A DNA stretch of 64,000 bases from Pseudovibrio sp. Alg231-02 (GTDB taxonomy: Bacteria; Pseudomonadota; Alphaproteobacteria; Rhizobiales; Stappiaceae), in assembly GCF_900143565.1 (NCBI RefSeq), contig NZ_FREX01000001.1:1069068-1133067 (forward strand), given 5' to 3'. The notes beneath the pieces are model-generated. The model was not told the DNA's origin. It made no database searches and saw only the letters and a program-made list of their open reading frames with translations. The translations under genes and the position numbers were made by a program. Below are positions 17,636-25,772 of this stretch, one piece after another (position 1 is the stretch's first letter; every line of letters begins with the position of its first letter).

Positions 17636-18965
17636 TCGTCAGTCCTTCGATAACCACTGTTGGCGTGGCCACTGCATATCGTTCGTCCAGATCAGATGCC
17701 GGTGTCAGGTTCAGGAACATATCCTTGAGGTTGCCTGCGATGGTGATTTCGCTCACTGGATAGGCGATTTCGCCATTTTCCACCCAGTAGCCAGAGGCTC
17801 CTCGGGAGTAGTCACCTGTTACACCGTTTGCACCGTGACCAATCAAATCCGTTACCAGCAAACCTTCGCCGATATCTCTTAAGATTTCTTCCGGTGTTTT
17901 CTCACCCGCCTGAAGCGTCAGATTGGTTGCGCTTGGAGAGGTGGAGGACCCGGAACGGCGTGCACGGCCATTTGAGGTCAGGCCAAGTTCACGCGCTGCA
18001 TATCCGTCAAGGAACCAATGGCCCAGAATACCGTCTTCAATCATGTTGAGGTATTCAGCACCGGTTCCTTCCGCATCAAACGGAGCTGTGCCACCGCCGC
18101 GCGCCTTAAACGGGTCATCGGAGATGGTGATACCTTTCCCGAAGACCTGTTGCCCCATTTTATCTTTCAGGAAGCTGGTTCCACGGGCGATGGCTGCTCC
18201 GTTGATCGCGCCTGCAAAGTGACCAAGCAGGGAGCGCGCTGTGCGTGGTTCATAAACCACTGGCGCCTTGCGGGTTTCCAGCTGACGTGGATTGAGGCGG
18301 CGCACGGTGCGCTCTGCTGCAATCCGGCCAACTTCTTCCGCGGACATCAGATCATCCCAATAGGTGCGGGAATCGAATTCGTAATCACGCTCCATGCCGG
18401 TGCCTTCACCAGCAATGGCTGTCATGGAGAAGCCGGAACGGGAGCGCTGATAAGCACCAACAAATCCGTGGCTTGTGGCGAGTACGATGCCAGAGAGTCC
18501 CCAGCTTGCGCCAGCACCGCCTGATTTGGAAACGCCTTCAACCGCAAGAGCCGCAGCTTCAGCGTCGAGCGCTGTTCTGGTCAGCTCCTCGGCATTCACC
18601 TCACGTGGATCTATCAGGTCCAACTGAGGGATGTCTTTCAGGAGACGCTCAGGTTCAGCAAGCCCAGCGTATGGATCTTCCGGCGTGACCTTTGCCATTT
18701 CAACGGCACGGGCTGCAAGCTCAGCAGGGTCGTCACTCGCATTGGATGAAATGCTGGCAACCTGCTTGCCGACAAATACGCGGAGTGTCACGTCGTTACC
18801 TTCTGCGCGGTCGGTGTTTTCAACCTTGCCTTCGCGCACGGAAACAGACAATGACATGCCCGTAACTGCGATTGCGTCTGCTGCATCGGCGCCGGCTGCT
18901 TTTGCAGCTTCCACCAAGCTCACTGCTTGCTCTTCAAGCTTTGAATTGGCAATTGCGTCAGACAT
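17622..18965 (-). CDS. tldE: TldE/PmbA, partner subunit of TldD
   Basis: Non-catalytic subunit of the TldD/TldE peptidase. The sequence has the shared U62 fold (VTLRVFVGKQVASISSN, GAINGAAIARGTSFLKDKMGQQ, end VATPTVVIEGLTIAGS) but lacks the HExxH zinc motif present in TldD, as expected for TldE. About 447 residues. The ATG at 18965 has AGGAGG 9 nt upstream; an ATG two codons earlier (18971) has only 3 nt spacing. The 3' end overlaps the CysQ-like gene by 14 bp. tldD lies 11 kb away, so the complex is encoded at two loci. Confidence 0.93.
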   Translation of the reverse strand: MSDAIANSKLEEQAVSLVEAAKAAGADAADAIAVTGMSLSVSVREGKVENTDRAEGNDVTLRVFVGKQVASISSNASDDPAELAARAVEMAKVTPEDPYAGLAEPERLLKDIPQLDLIDPREVNAEELTRTALDAEAAALAVEGVSKSGGAGASWGLSGIVLATSHGFVGAYQRSRSGFSMTAIAGEGTGMERDYEFDSRTYWDDLMSAEEVGRIAAERTVRRLNPRQLETRKAPVVYEPRTARSLLGHFAGAINGAAIARGTSFLKDKMGQQVFGKGITISDDPFKARGGGTAPFDAEGTGAEYLNMIEDGILGHWFLDGYAARELGLTSNGRARRSGSSTSPSATNLTLQAGEKTPEEILRDIGEGLLVTDLIGHGANGVTGDYSRGASGYWVENGEIAYPVSEITIAGNLKDMFLNLTPASDLDERYAVATPTVVIEGLTIAGS

Positions 18966-19282
18966 TCGCATGGACCTCCTGTTTTCTTGCTCTTCGTGTT
19001 TAGGGCGTGCCTGTCTTAAGAGCAAGCACACCTGCCAATAATCGCGGGGCTGTACGCAGAAATTGCAGCGGCTTGCTGGGCATGACTTTGCACATAGGTG
19101 AGCCCACTTAAAGATAGTTAGAATTTTAGCAAGTTCGGAAGAGGTTCGCTAAGCCTCTTTAAAATCAGAGTTTTTTAACCATTCGAGTTAAGGACTTACG
19201 CAGATTCTACCCTGTAATTTTCCTCTAGTTTGAAAAGAAGATGAATTGAAACCTCCACACCTGTGGAGGGAGGGGCAGTTCC
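18966..19282. other. Divergent intergenic region between tldE and the DUF6101 gene
   Basis: About 317 bp without a credible gene. A 7-bp hairpin CCTCCAC/GTGGAGG (19252-19269) stands directly before the GAGGGG Shine-Dalgarno of the DUF6101 gene, so its 3' arm carries a second SD-like GGAGG that would be paired when folded. A smaller AAGAGG/CCTCTT repeat is at 19139-19159. Confidence 0.5.
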
Positions 19283-19882
19283 GTGATCAACTACAAATCG
19301 CAGTTTTTGGGCCTTGCGAGCAACGACAACCACATTAATCGTGTGAGTGTATCGCTGCCGTTTCGCATGCAGGCGGACCTTCCTGATGATCTTCTTGAAA
19401 CACCGGGCGTTAACAGATCCGATATTCGCATTGATCCGGACAAGGTGCTTATTCGCCGTGAGATGGGTGGGCTTCCGCTTACTTTAACCGTTCCGCTTGG
19501 GTCTTACTCTGGTGTTGGAGCGAGAGCGACAGTCAGCAAGATCAGCGATGAGCTGGAGTATCAGGTCATTTTGCTGCATCGCGATCATGCTTTGAGCATT
19601 CCGCTTTATACCAGCACAGATATGGAGCTGACAGCGGATTATTGGGAAGCCTGGTCAGATGTTTTGGCACTGCCGCTTCTCATGATCGACAGCGATGGCA
19701 CCTCCAAACTGGCGCGTCTTGGGCTTAACACGTGCTCCAAAGGAGAGGCGCTGCCACGCAGAAAACTTCGAGCGTTGACTGGACGACGTCCGCGTTTTCT
19801 TGTTGGCCGCGAAACAGGTAAACCAACACGGTTGCAGAAGATATTTGCCAGCTCCCGCCGTTTCACATCTTTGCGGCGCTGA
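19283..19882 (+). CDS. DUF6101 family protein
   Basis: A 199-residue conserved alphaproteobacterial protein of unknown function with the DUF6101-like segments PFRMQADLPDDL, IRREMGGLPLTLTVPLGSYSGVGARA, and EYQVILLHRDHALSIPLY. The C-terminal 50 residues are very basic (RRKLRALTGRRPRFLVGRE...RRFTSLRR), which may bind nucleic acid or membrane. The GTG start at 19283 is supported by the GAGGGG 7 nt upstream. It is convergent with ubiA, with only 5 bp between stops, and no shared terminator is visible. Confidence 0.75.
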   Translation: MINYKSQFLGLASNDNHINRVSVSLPFRMQADLPDDLLETPGVNRSDIRIDPDKVLIRREMGGLPLTLTVPLGSYSGVGARATVSKISDELEYQVILLHRDHALSIPLYTSTDMELTADYWEAWSDVLALPLLMIDSDGTSKLARLGLNTCSKGEALPRRKLRALTGRRPRFLVGRETGKPTRLQKIFASSRRFTSLRR

Positions 19883-19887
19883 AACTC

Positions 19888-20832
19888 TTAAAGGTAATAG
19901 GCCGCAAGGCCGTCCAGCACCAATCCGATAAACAAGATCAAGCCGAAGGTTGAGTTGGACTTGAAGAGCTGAAGGCACTGGTCGCCATCATCAATGTCCA
20001 ACACGCGGATCTGGTTCAGCAAGTGAAATGCACCGAGCGCCAATCCGGCAAATGCAAGCGGGCCACTGCCTGCTGCAATGAAGGCTCCTGCAAACAGAAC
20101 AACTGTTGCGCCATAAAGAATGACCAGAGCCTGACGGGTTTTTTCGCCAAACAATCGCGCTGTTGAGCGCACGCCGACCAAAGCGTCGTCCTCTTTATCC
20201 TGATGGGCGTAGATGGTGTCGTAGCCGATTGTCCAGAGGATACCCCCGCAATACAGCAGCACCGGTGCCAGTGACAGACTGCCAAAGACAGCGGCCCACC
20301 CCATCAATGCGCCCCAGGAGAACGCCAGACCAAGCACGAACTGTGGCCAGTCGGTGATGCGTTTCATGAATGGGTAGGCAGCAACAATTGCCAGAGAGGA
20401 TATGCCCAGGACGATGGTGAAGGTGTTGAACTGCAGCAGTACGACCAAACCGGCGAGTGCTTGCAGTGCCATAAAGATTTTGGCTTGTTTGCTGGAGACC
20501 TGACCTGAGGGGATTGGACGAGAGCGTGTGCGCTCGACCTTATCGTCAATATCCTTATCAACGATATCATTGTAGGTGCAGCCTGCGCCGCGCATTGCCA
20601 CTGCGCCGATAAACATCAGCACAGCGTACCAGATATTTGGGATGGCAGATCCTGCTGCATTGGATGCAAGGGCCAGAGACCACAAACACGGCCACATAAG
20701 CAGATACCAGCCGATTGGCCGCTCCCACCTGGCAAGGCGAGCAAAGGGGCGAAGGCCTGGCGGCAAGCGCGTATCAACCCAATGACGCTTTACTGCATCT
20801 GCAACTGGACCAGTGTCTTTGGTATTGAACAT
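19888..20832 (-). CDS. ubiA: 4-hydroxybenzoate polyprenyltransferase
   Basis: Integral membrane prenyltransferase that joins the polyprenyl chain to 4-hydroxybenzoate, the first committed step of ubiquinone synthesis. Both Asp-rich Mg-diphosphate motifs are present: NDIVDKDID (about 88-96) and YAHQDKEDD (about 208-216), with about eight hydrophobic segments. 314 residues from ATG 20832, which has GAGGTGG just upstream and matches the family start; the frame continues upstream to 20889 without family resemblance. Confidence 0.95.
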   Translation of the reverse strand: MFNTKDTGPVADAVKRHWVDTRLPPGLRPFARLARWERPIGWYLLMWPCLWSLALASNAAGSAIPNIWYAVLMFIGAVAMRGAGCTYNDIVDKDIDDKVERTRSRPIPSGQVSSKQAKIFMALQALAGLVVLLQFNTFTIVLGISSLAIVAAYPFMKRITDWPQFVLGLAFSWGALMGWAAVFGSLSLAPVLLYCGGILWTIGYDTIYAHQDKEDDALVGVRSTARLFGEKTRQALVILYGATVVLFAGAFIAAGSGPLAFAGLALGAFHLLNQIRVLDIDDGDQCLQLFKSNSTFGLILFIGLVLDGLAAYYL

Positions 20833-20903
20833 TGCCACCTCACCGTCATGTCTGGAGCTTATCTGCGTTCGTTTCCCTTCACACAGCAAGTTCCAAGTTC
20901 GCT

Positions 20904-21392
20904 TTAAAAGCTGAGAGGAAATTCCTCTTCGTAGTGAATTGTCTTTTCCAACAGATCAACACTTTGCGTCAAGAAGCCAAATTCCTCGAAGAACTGTTTT
21001 CTGGTCTTTCGCTCTGGTCTCTTCAGCGAAACTTCCATCTTAACGACCGACTTTTGTGCCAGATCATCCTCCAGTGCCTGCAGCACAGGCGGTAACAGCC
21101 GCTCAATCCCTTCCATTGGAGCGAGCGCCACCTGCTCTATGAACCCGACTTTGCCACCGGCCCGGACACTGTACCGGTAGCTTACAAGCACAAACCCGAG
21201 GCTTTTTCCCGTGCTCCTGACCAACCATGCCTGCCCTGCACTTGGGTCAACCAGCAACCTGCGGGCGGTTTCTTCCAGTGAACGAACCGGCTCTGAAAGG
21301 GTGTCTTGCTCTCCCCATTTTGCCAGCAGCTCGAAGAATTCATTCATAAACAGTGGTGTAACCAGCAACAGTTCGACTGATGGACGGGGCAT
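20904..21392 (-). CDS. GNAT-like acetyltransferase, uncertain
   Basis: A 162-residue protein that reads like a GNAT N-acetyltransferase: helix alpha-1 ETARRLLVDPSAGQAWLVRS, the central strands SLGFVLVSYRYSVRAGGKVGFIEQVALAPMEGI and a last strand GFLTQSVDLLEKTI. The acetyl-CoA pyrophosphate loop (Q/RxxGxG/A) is not clear in the LPPVLQALEDDL region, so activity is uncertain. It is 71 bp upstream of ubiA on the same strand and may share its transcript. Substrate unknown. Confidence 0.55.
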   Translation of the reverse strand: MPRPSVELLLVTPLFMNEFFELLAKWGEQDTLSEPVRSLEETARRLLVDPSAGQAWLVRSTGKSLGFVLVSYRYSVRAGGKVGFIEQVALAPMEGIERLLPPVLQALEDDLAQKSVVKMEVSLKRPERKTRKQFFEEFGFLTQSVDLLEKTIHYEEEFPLSF

Positions 21393-21512
21393 TTTGGTCT
21401 CTCCAGAGCTGTTGTTCGTTTACTGTGAGCCATACTCATGCTACAGGCTGCATCACATCCTAGACGCACAACTGGGGAACCTGTTCCCTTCTTATTTTCA
21501 GGGTCTACTTCA

Positions 21513-22793
21513 ATGAATATTCTGCTGATCGGTTCTGGCGGGCGTGAACATGCGCTGGCATGGTCTCTGGCGAAATCTCCGGTGCTAAACGAACTGTTTG
21601 TTGCCCCGGGCAATGCAGGCATCGAGCAATTTGCCAAGTGTATTGCACTGGACCCGACTGATCATCGCAGTGTTATCGAGTTCTGCCGCCTCCACGACAT
21701 CAATTTTGTTGTAATTGGCCCGGAAGCTCCACTGGTTGATGGCCTGTCTGACAGTCTTACCCATGCTGGCCTTCGTGTATTTGGTCCATCTTCTGCTGCT
21801 GCGCAGCTGGAAGGGTCCAAAGGCTTCACCAAGGACATGTGCTCCCGCGCAAATGTGCCAACCGCTGCGTATGGCCGGTTTGACAATGCCGAGGCTGCCA
21901 AGTCCTACATTCGTGAGCAAGGCGCTCCGATCGTGGTGAAAGCAGATGGCCTTGCTGCAGGTAAGGGCGTCATCATGGCCATGAACGAGCAGGAAGCACT
22001 CGATGCAATCGACAGCTGCTTTGACGGTGCCTTCGGTGCTGCTGGCGCGGAAGTGGTTGTTGAAGAATTCCTTGAAGGCGAAGAAGCCAGCTTCTTTGTT
22101 CTCTCAGACGGTAAGAATGCTCTCCCGCTGGCGACAGCACAGGATCACAAACGAGCATTCGATGGTGATGAAGGCCCGAATACTGGCGGTATGGGTGCCT
22201 ACTCCCCTGCACCAGTGATGACCGAGGAGATGATGGACCGGGTGATGAGAGAGATCATCCACCCAACCATTGCAGACATGAAAGCGCAGGGTTGCCCGTT
22301 CAAAGGCGTGCTTTATGCGGGTTTGATGATCACCAAGGACGGTCCGAAGCTGATTGAGTATAACGTGCGCTTTGGCGATCCGGAATGTCAGGTTCTGATG
22401 ATGCGCCTGAAGACCGATCTGCTGCCGATTCTGCTTGGCTGCGCTGAAGGGACATTGGATCTGGTGGATGCGGAATGGCACACAGATCCTGCGATCACTG
22501 TTGTGATGGCGACCAATGGCTATCCGGGTTCCTATGAGAAGTTGAGCGAGATTAAAGGTCTGGTAGAAGCTGCAGCTGATCCAGACGTAGAGATTTTCCA
22601 TGCCGGCACCGTGGTTGCTGATGAGAAACTGCTGTCCAATGGTGGCCGTGTTCTGAACATCACAGCGCGGGCGGCGACTGTTTCTCAAGCGCGTGAAAAA
22701 GCATATGCGGCTGTTGAGAAGATCGACTGGCCGGGCGGGTTCTACCGCAAAGATATCGGCTGGCGCGCAGTTGAGCGTGAGCAGCAGGACTGA
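21513..22793 (+). CDS. purD: Phosphoribosylamine-glycine ligase (GAR synthetase)
   Basis: ATP-grasp enzyme of purine synthesis that joins phosphoribosylamine to glycine. The N-terminus [17 protein letters not shown] is the family signature; the ATP-grasp region includes [15 protein letters not shown] (about 141-155), [12 protein letters not shown] and the metal-site stretch [20 protein letters not shown] (about 282-301). 426 residues matches E. coli PurD (429). ATG 21513 is chosen on family fit; the frame is open from 21438 but those residues are not typical. Terminator follows. Confidence 0.97.
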   Translation: MNILLIGSGGREHALAWSLAKSPVLNELFVAPGNAGIEQFAKCIALDPTDHRSVIEFCRLHDINFVVIGPEAPLVDGLSDSLTHAGLRVFGPSSAAAQLEGSKGFTKDMCSRANVPTAAYGRFDNAEAAKSYIREQGAPIVVKADGLAAGKGVIMAMNEQEALDAIDSCFDGAFGAAGAEVVVEEFLEGEEASFFVLSDGKNALPLATAQDHKRAFDGDEGPNTGGMGAYSPAPVMTEEMMDRVMREIIHPTIADMKAQGCPFKGVLYAGLMITKDGPKLIEYNVRFGDPECQVLMMRLKTDLLPILLGCAEGTLDLVDAEWHTDPAITVVMATNGYPGSYEKLSEIKGLVEAAADPDVEIFHAGTVVADEKLLSNGGRVLNITARAATVSQAREKAYAAVEKIDWPGGFYRKDIGWRAVEREQQD

Positions 22794-22825
22794 TCTGCTC
22801 TTTTGCAGGACTAGACATATTTACA

Positions 22826-22855
22826 AAGGGCGGCTTTTCGAGCCGCTCTTTTTTT
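22826..22855 (+). terminator. Rho-independent terminator after purD
   Basis: A 10-bp stem AAGGGCGGCT/AGCCGCTCTT with one G-T wobble is followed by a run of T. It faces the minus-strand terminator 22 bp downstream. Confidence 0.85.
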
Positions 22856-22877
22856 GTGCCGACTGAATACAATTGCC

Positions 22878-22909
22878 AAAAAAAATCCTCCGAAGCGAAC
22901 TTCGGAGGA
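22878..22909 (-). terminator. Strong rho-independent terminator on the minus strand
   Basis: A perfect 10-bp stem TCCTCCGAAG/CTTCGGAGGA with a 4-nt loop is followed, on the minus strand, by eight T residues. It is too far (about 205 bp) from the luxR stop to be an obvious luxR terminator and instead ends the putative small RNA annotated here; read-through from luxR would also stop here. Confidence 0.85.
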
Positions 22910-23042
22910 GTTATATTTATCTACACTTTCAGTCGGACAACGACAGCCTGTGCCCAACCAACAGATCAAATTGATAAACTACCACAAACAACTGCACGAG
23001 GCGAAAAGTTGCCATGCAGGAGCTAAAGTGCAACCTCTAGCA
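22878..23042 (-). ncRNA. Putative small RNA gene between purD and luxR
   Basis: A free-standing transcription unit of about 165 nt: a near-consensus sigma-70 promoter (23049-23077) about 7 nt upstream of the inferred start, and a perfect terminator with eight T at the end. No known RNA family was recognised. The unit contains a 28-codon frame (22929-23015, ATG to TGA, MATFRLVQLFVVVY...) without a good ribosome-binding site, so a small protein is possible but less likely. It could also simply be the luxR 3' untranslated region. Confidence 0.45.
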
Positions 23043-23048
23043 ATTTTG

Positions 23049-23077
23049 ATTATGCATAAATGCACAACTCATAACAA
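23049..23077 (-). promoter_or_regulatory. Sigma-70-type promoter for the putative small RNA
   Basis: Read on the minus strand: -35 TTGTTA (23077-23072, 4 of 6), spacer 17 bp, -10 CATAAT (23054-23049, 5 of 6). It lies in the AT-rich stretch downstream of the luxR stop. Confidence 0.45.
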
Positions 23078-23114
23078 TGGGGGATTTTCCCTAACGCCTT
23101 AAAGTTGCAAAGGT

Positions 23115-23882
23115 CTAGGGCGAAAGCAACTGAAAGGTCATAGCACGAGCAACTGCATGCGTCCGGTTCGTTACTCGCAGCTTTTTGCAGGCCCGTTTGA
23201 TGTGATGTTCTACGGTTTTCTCTGAGAGATTCAGGATGTGGGCGATCTCTTTATTTGCCCTCCCTGCCGTCAACCACAGCAGACATTCATGCTCTCTCGG
23301 CGTGAACCCGAAGAACTCACTCAGGGTTTCAGGTTCTTGCGCGTAGGTATGGAAAAGTTGCACCGCCCCTTTCAGGATCGGGTACTTTGCCGTCATCTGT
23401 GCATCAAAACCGAGCTGTGTCCGTTCACAGGAGGCAAAGCTCGCACCGCCGACTAAATGCTTGTTGGAGCAATCCACCGGGATGGTCACACCGAACTTCA
23501 GACCTGCTGAACGGACATCATGGAAGAAGCCTTCATCAATCTTTCCGGTTGGTCTGACGGTATAATCGGTCCAAAGCTGATCGGCTTTCTTGCCGCTGAG
23601 CAGATGATCCATACCAGGGTCTTTGAAGTAGTAATGATGGCTGTTGTAATGATCGACCCAATCATCTGCGTGATTGGACAGGCAAATCGGTTGCCGGTCT
23701 TCTACACGGCCTTCGATTTTGGGCACGATGATGTAGGCGCCTTTTTCAAAGCCCAGTCTTTCAGCAAAACTGGTAAGCTCTTCCCAGCGGCTTTGCAGGG
23801 ACGAACAGTTCCATAGATCTTGAGAAAACTGCAGTAGATTTCGATCAAAGCCTGCCGGATAACCCATGGAATAGTTCATCAT
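23115..23882 (-). CDS. LuxR family regulator with autoinducer-binding domain (LuxR solo)
   Basis: A 255-residue quorum-sensing-type regulator. The N-terminal half has all six residues conserved among acyl-homoserine-lactone binders: Trp75, Tyr79, Asp88, Pro89, Trp104 and a Gly in SAGLKFGVTIPV (about 127). The GerE-type helix-turn-helix is TPREHECLLWLTAGRANKEIAHILNLSEKTVEHHIKRACKKL (194-235). No luxI-type synthase is encoded in the window, so it is a solo that may answer a signal made elsewhere or by other cells. It is divergent from a patatin-lipase operon; the 215-bp gap has a perfect ATCAATTGAT palindrome near 23950 but no recognisable lux box. Confidence 0.88.
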   Translation of the reverse strand: MMNYSMGYPAGFDRNLLQFSQDLWNCSSLQSRWEELTSFAERLGFEKGAYIIVPKIEGRVEDRQPICLSNHADDWVDHYNSHHYYFKDPGMDHLLSGKKADQLWTDYTVRPTGKIDEGFFHDVRSAGLKFGVTIPVDCSNKHLVGGASFASCERTQLGFDAQMTAKYPILKGAVQLFHTYAQEPETLSEFFGFTPREHECLLWLTAGRANKEIAHILNLSEKTVEHHIKRACKKLRVTNRTHAVARAMTFQLLSP

Positions 23883-24097
23883 TTACACCGCAAGATTGGA
23901 GCCTTGCTTCATATCAACCAGCCAAGTTGTGCGCTTAACTGCCACCAAATCAATTGATATGTTTGCCCCAGTGCCCATCTATTGTTTATCTATGTTCGTC
24001 ATTCATGATTATCACGTTATTTCTCTCGGTTTTCAATTGGAAAGCAAGCGAGAGCACCTATATTTTTAATGAGAGTTATTAAAGGATCAGGCTTTCA

Positions 24098-24943
24098 ATG
24101 AGTACTCCCAAGATTGGCCTTGCCCTTGGTGGCGGAGGCGCCCGTGGTCTCTCCCATATCCCGGTTTTGCAAGCTCTTGATGACATGGGCATCACACCTC
24201 ATGCTATTACTGGTACATCCATCGGCGCTTTGATTGGTGCAGGATATGCAGGTGGCGTGAGTGGAGACGCGCTTGAGGCATATACTCTTGAAACACTTGG
24301 CGAGTGGAAGAAGGTGCTCAGCAAGCTGGTTGAGGTGAGCATGCCAAAACGCTTTGCAGACCTGCTTGGTGGTAAGTCCAGCATTGGTCAGTTTGATTCC
24401 AAACGTGTGCTGGAAGTCTTTGTGGGGGATGTGCTCAAAACCGACTTCTCTGAGCTTTCCATTCCATTTCAAGCCATTGCTGCGGATTACTACAAGGCAG
24501 AGGAAGTGCGTTTTTCCGAGGGTAATCTGGTGGATGCTGTCTCAGCCAGTATCGCCATTCCGTTTGTCTTCAGGCCTGTGCACCTAAACGACACGGTGCT
24601 CATTGATGGCGGCGTTGTTAACCCGCTGCCTTTTGATGTGCTGCCCAGCGATTGTGACATCGTGATTGCAGTGGATGTTGTGGGCACACCCAAACGAGAT
24701 GAAAAACGCGGGTTTCCCAGTGCAACGGAAAGCGTGTTTGGTGCGACCCAAATCCTCATGCGGACCATTTCTCAGGAAAAATTGAAAATACGGGCACCTG
24801 ATCTTTCGATCTTCCCAAACATTAAGCAATATCAAGTGCTTGATTTTTTAAAGGCGCGAGAAATATTGGAGGATAGCGCCGAGCTTCGTGATGAGGTAAA
24901 GGTTGAGCTTGACCAAAAGATCGAGAACTACCTAATCTCTTGA
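24098..24943 (+). CDS. Patatin-like phospholipase (RssA-type)
   Basis: A 281-residue patatin-domain serine lipase. The oxyanion loop GGGGARG is at 11-17, the nucleophile elbow GTSIG at 39-43 (Ser41) and the catalytic Asp in LIDGGVVNPLP (Asp170). No signal peptide or transporter domain, so it is probably cytoplasmic or membrane-peripheral; it resembles E. coli RssA more than secreted ExoU-like toxins. It leads a three-gene run with fdhD (18-bp gap) and a molybdopterin oxidoreductase, and is divergent from the luxR gene, a possible regulator. Confidence 0.9.
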   Translation: MSTPKIGLALGGGGARGLSHIPVLQALDDMGITPHAITGTSIGALIGAGYAGGVSGDALEAYTLETLGEWKKVLSKLVEVSMPKRFADLLGGKSSIGQFDSKRVLEVFVGDVLKTDFSELSIPFQAIAADYYKAEEVRFSEGNLVDAVSASIAIPFVFRPVHLNDTVLIDGGVVNPLPFDVLPSDCDIVIAVDVVGTPKRDEKRGFPSATESVFGATQILMRTISQEKLKIRAPDLSIFPNIKQYQVLDFLKAREILEDSAELRDEVKVELDQKIENYLIS

Positions 24944-24961
24944 TAAGAAGAATAGAAAGAA

Positions 24962-25726
24962 ATGGAGTCTGGGTTGTCTATTCTGGACCCTGAGTGGCAA
25001 ACACCGATTGCTGAAAGCAGAAAACTTCCTCCAGAAGTCCCCATTGCGGTGACGTTGAATGGAGAAGGCTTTGCTGTGTTTATGGCCACGCCCAGAGATC
25101 TCGAAGACTTTGCTGTTGGCTTTGCTATCAGCGAGTCGATCGTCTCCTCCATCAATGATGTGCACTCGATCAACCTCAATGAGCATGGTGAGGAAGGCAT
25201 CAGCGTCAATCTGGATATTGACGATGAGCTGTTCTTCACCGCTTTGAAGCGCAAACGCCTGCTGACAGGAACGTCTGGCTGCGGCCTGTGCGGGCTTGAT
25301 AGCATTCGTGCCGCCTTACGCGCCCTCACCCCGCTTGCCCAGCAGCCTGCTCCCAAAACCGCGAGCATTGGGGCCATGTTTGAAGCGATGCAATCCAAGC
25401 AAAAGCTCAATGGCATTTATGGTGGCGGCTTGCATGCAGCTGCGGTGTGTTGTGGTGATAACATACTGGCAGTGCGCGAAGATATTGGCCGACACAATGC
25501 CATGGACAAAGCTCTTGGGGCTGGCGTGCGCAGCGGCGAACCCGTTGATCTGGTCATCACAACGAGCCGGTGCAGCTCTGATCTGGTGCAAAAAGCAGTT
25601 AGCGCCCGCGTTGGAACACTTGCAGTCATGGCAACGCCCAGCGATCTGGCTGTCAAATTAGCACAAGAGAATTGTTTAAATCTATTTAGTTGCAACCGTG
25701 GATACAGCTTCACACGCTACAGCTAG
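24962..25726 (+). CDS. fdhD: Formate dehydrogenase accessory sulfurtransferase FdhD
   Basis: Transfers sulfur from a cysteine desulfurase to the molybdenum bis-MGD cofactor, needed to activate formate dehydrogenases and some relatives. The catalytic loop GTSGCGLCGLDS has both cysteines (Cys107, Cys110). Other family phrases are TPRDLEDFAVGFAISE (about 43-58), VREDIGRHNAMDKALG (about 170-185) and ITTSRCSSDLVQKAV. 254 residues is normal. It sits 46 bp upstream of a YdeP-type oxidoreductase, its likely client. Confidence 0.95.
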   Translation: MESGLSILDPEWQTPIAESRKLPPEVPIAVTLNGEGFAVFMATPRDLEDFAVGFAISESIVSSINDVHSINLNEHGEEGISVNLDIDDELFFTALKRKRLLTGTSGCGLCGLDSIRAALRALTPLAQQPAPKTASIGAMFEAMQSKQKLNGIYGGGLHAAAVCCGDNILAVREDIGRHNAMDKALGAGVRSGEPVDLVITTSRCSSDLVQKAVSARVGTLAVMATPSDLAVKLAQENCLNLFSCNRGYSFTRYS

Positions 25727-25772
25727 CGACTCATCAAGTTCGTGGGCGTTCTAAGAGCCTGAGGAGTCCGAC

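Noticed and set aside
23883-24097. Possible lux box between luxR and the patatin gene
   Set aside because: The only clear dyad, ATCAATTGAT, is short and unlike known 18-20 bp lux boxes.
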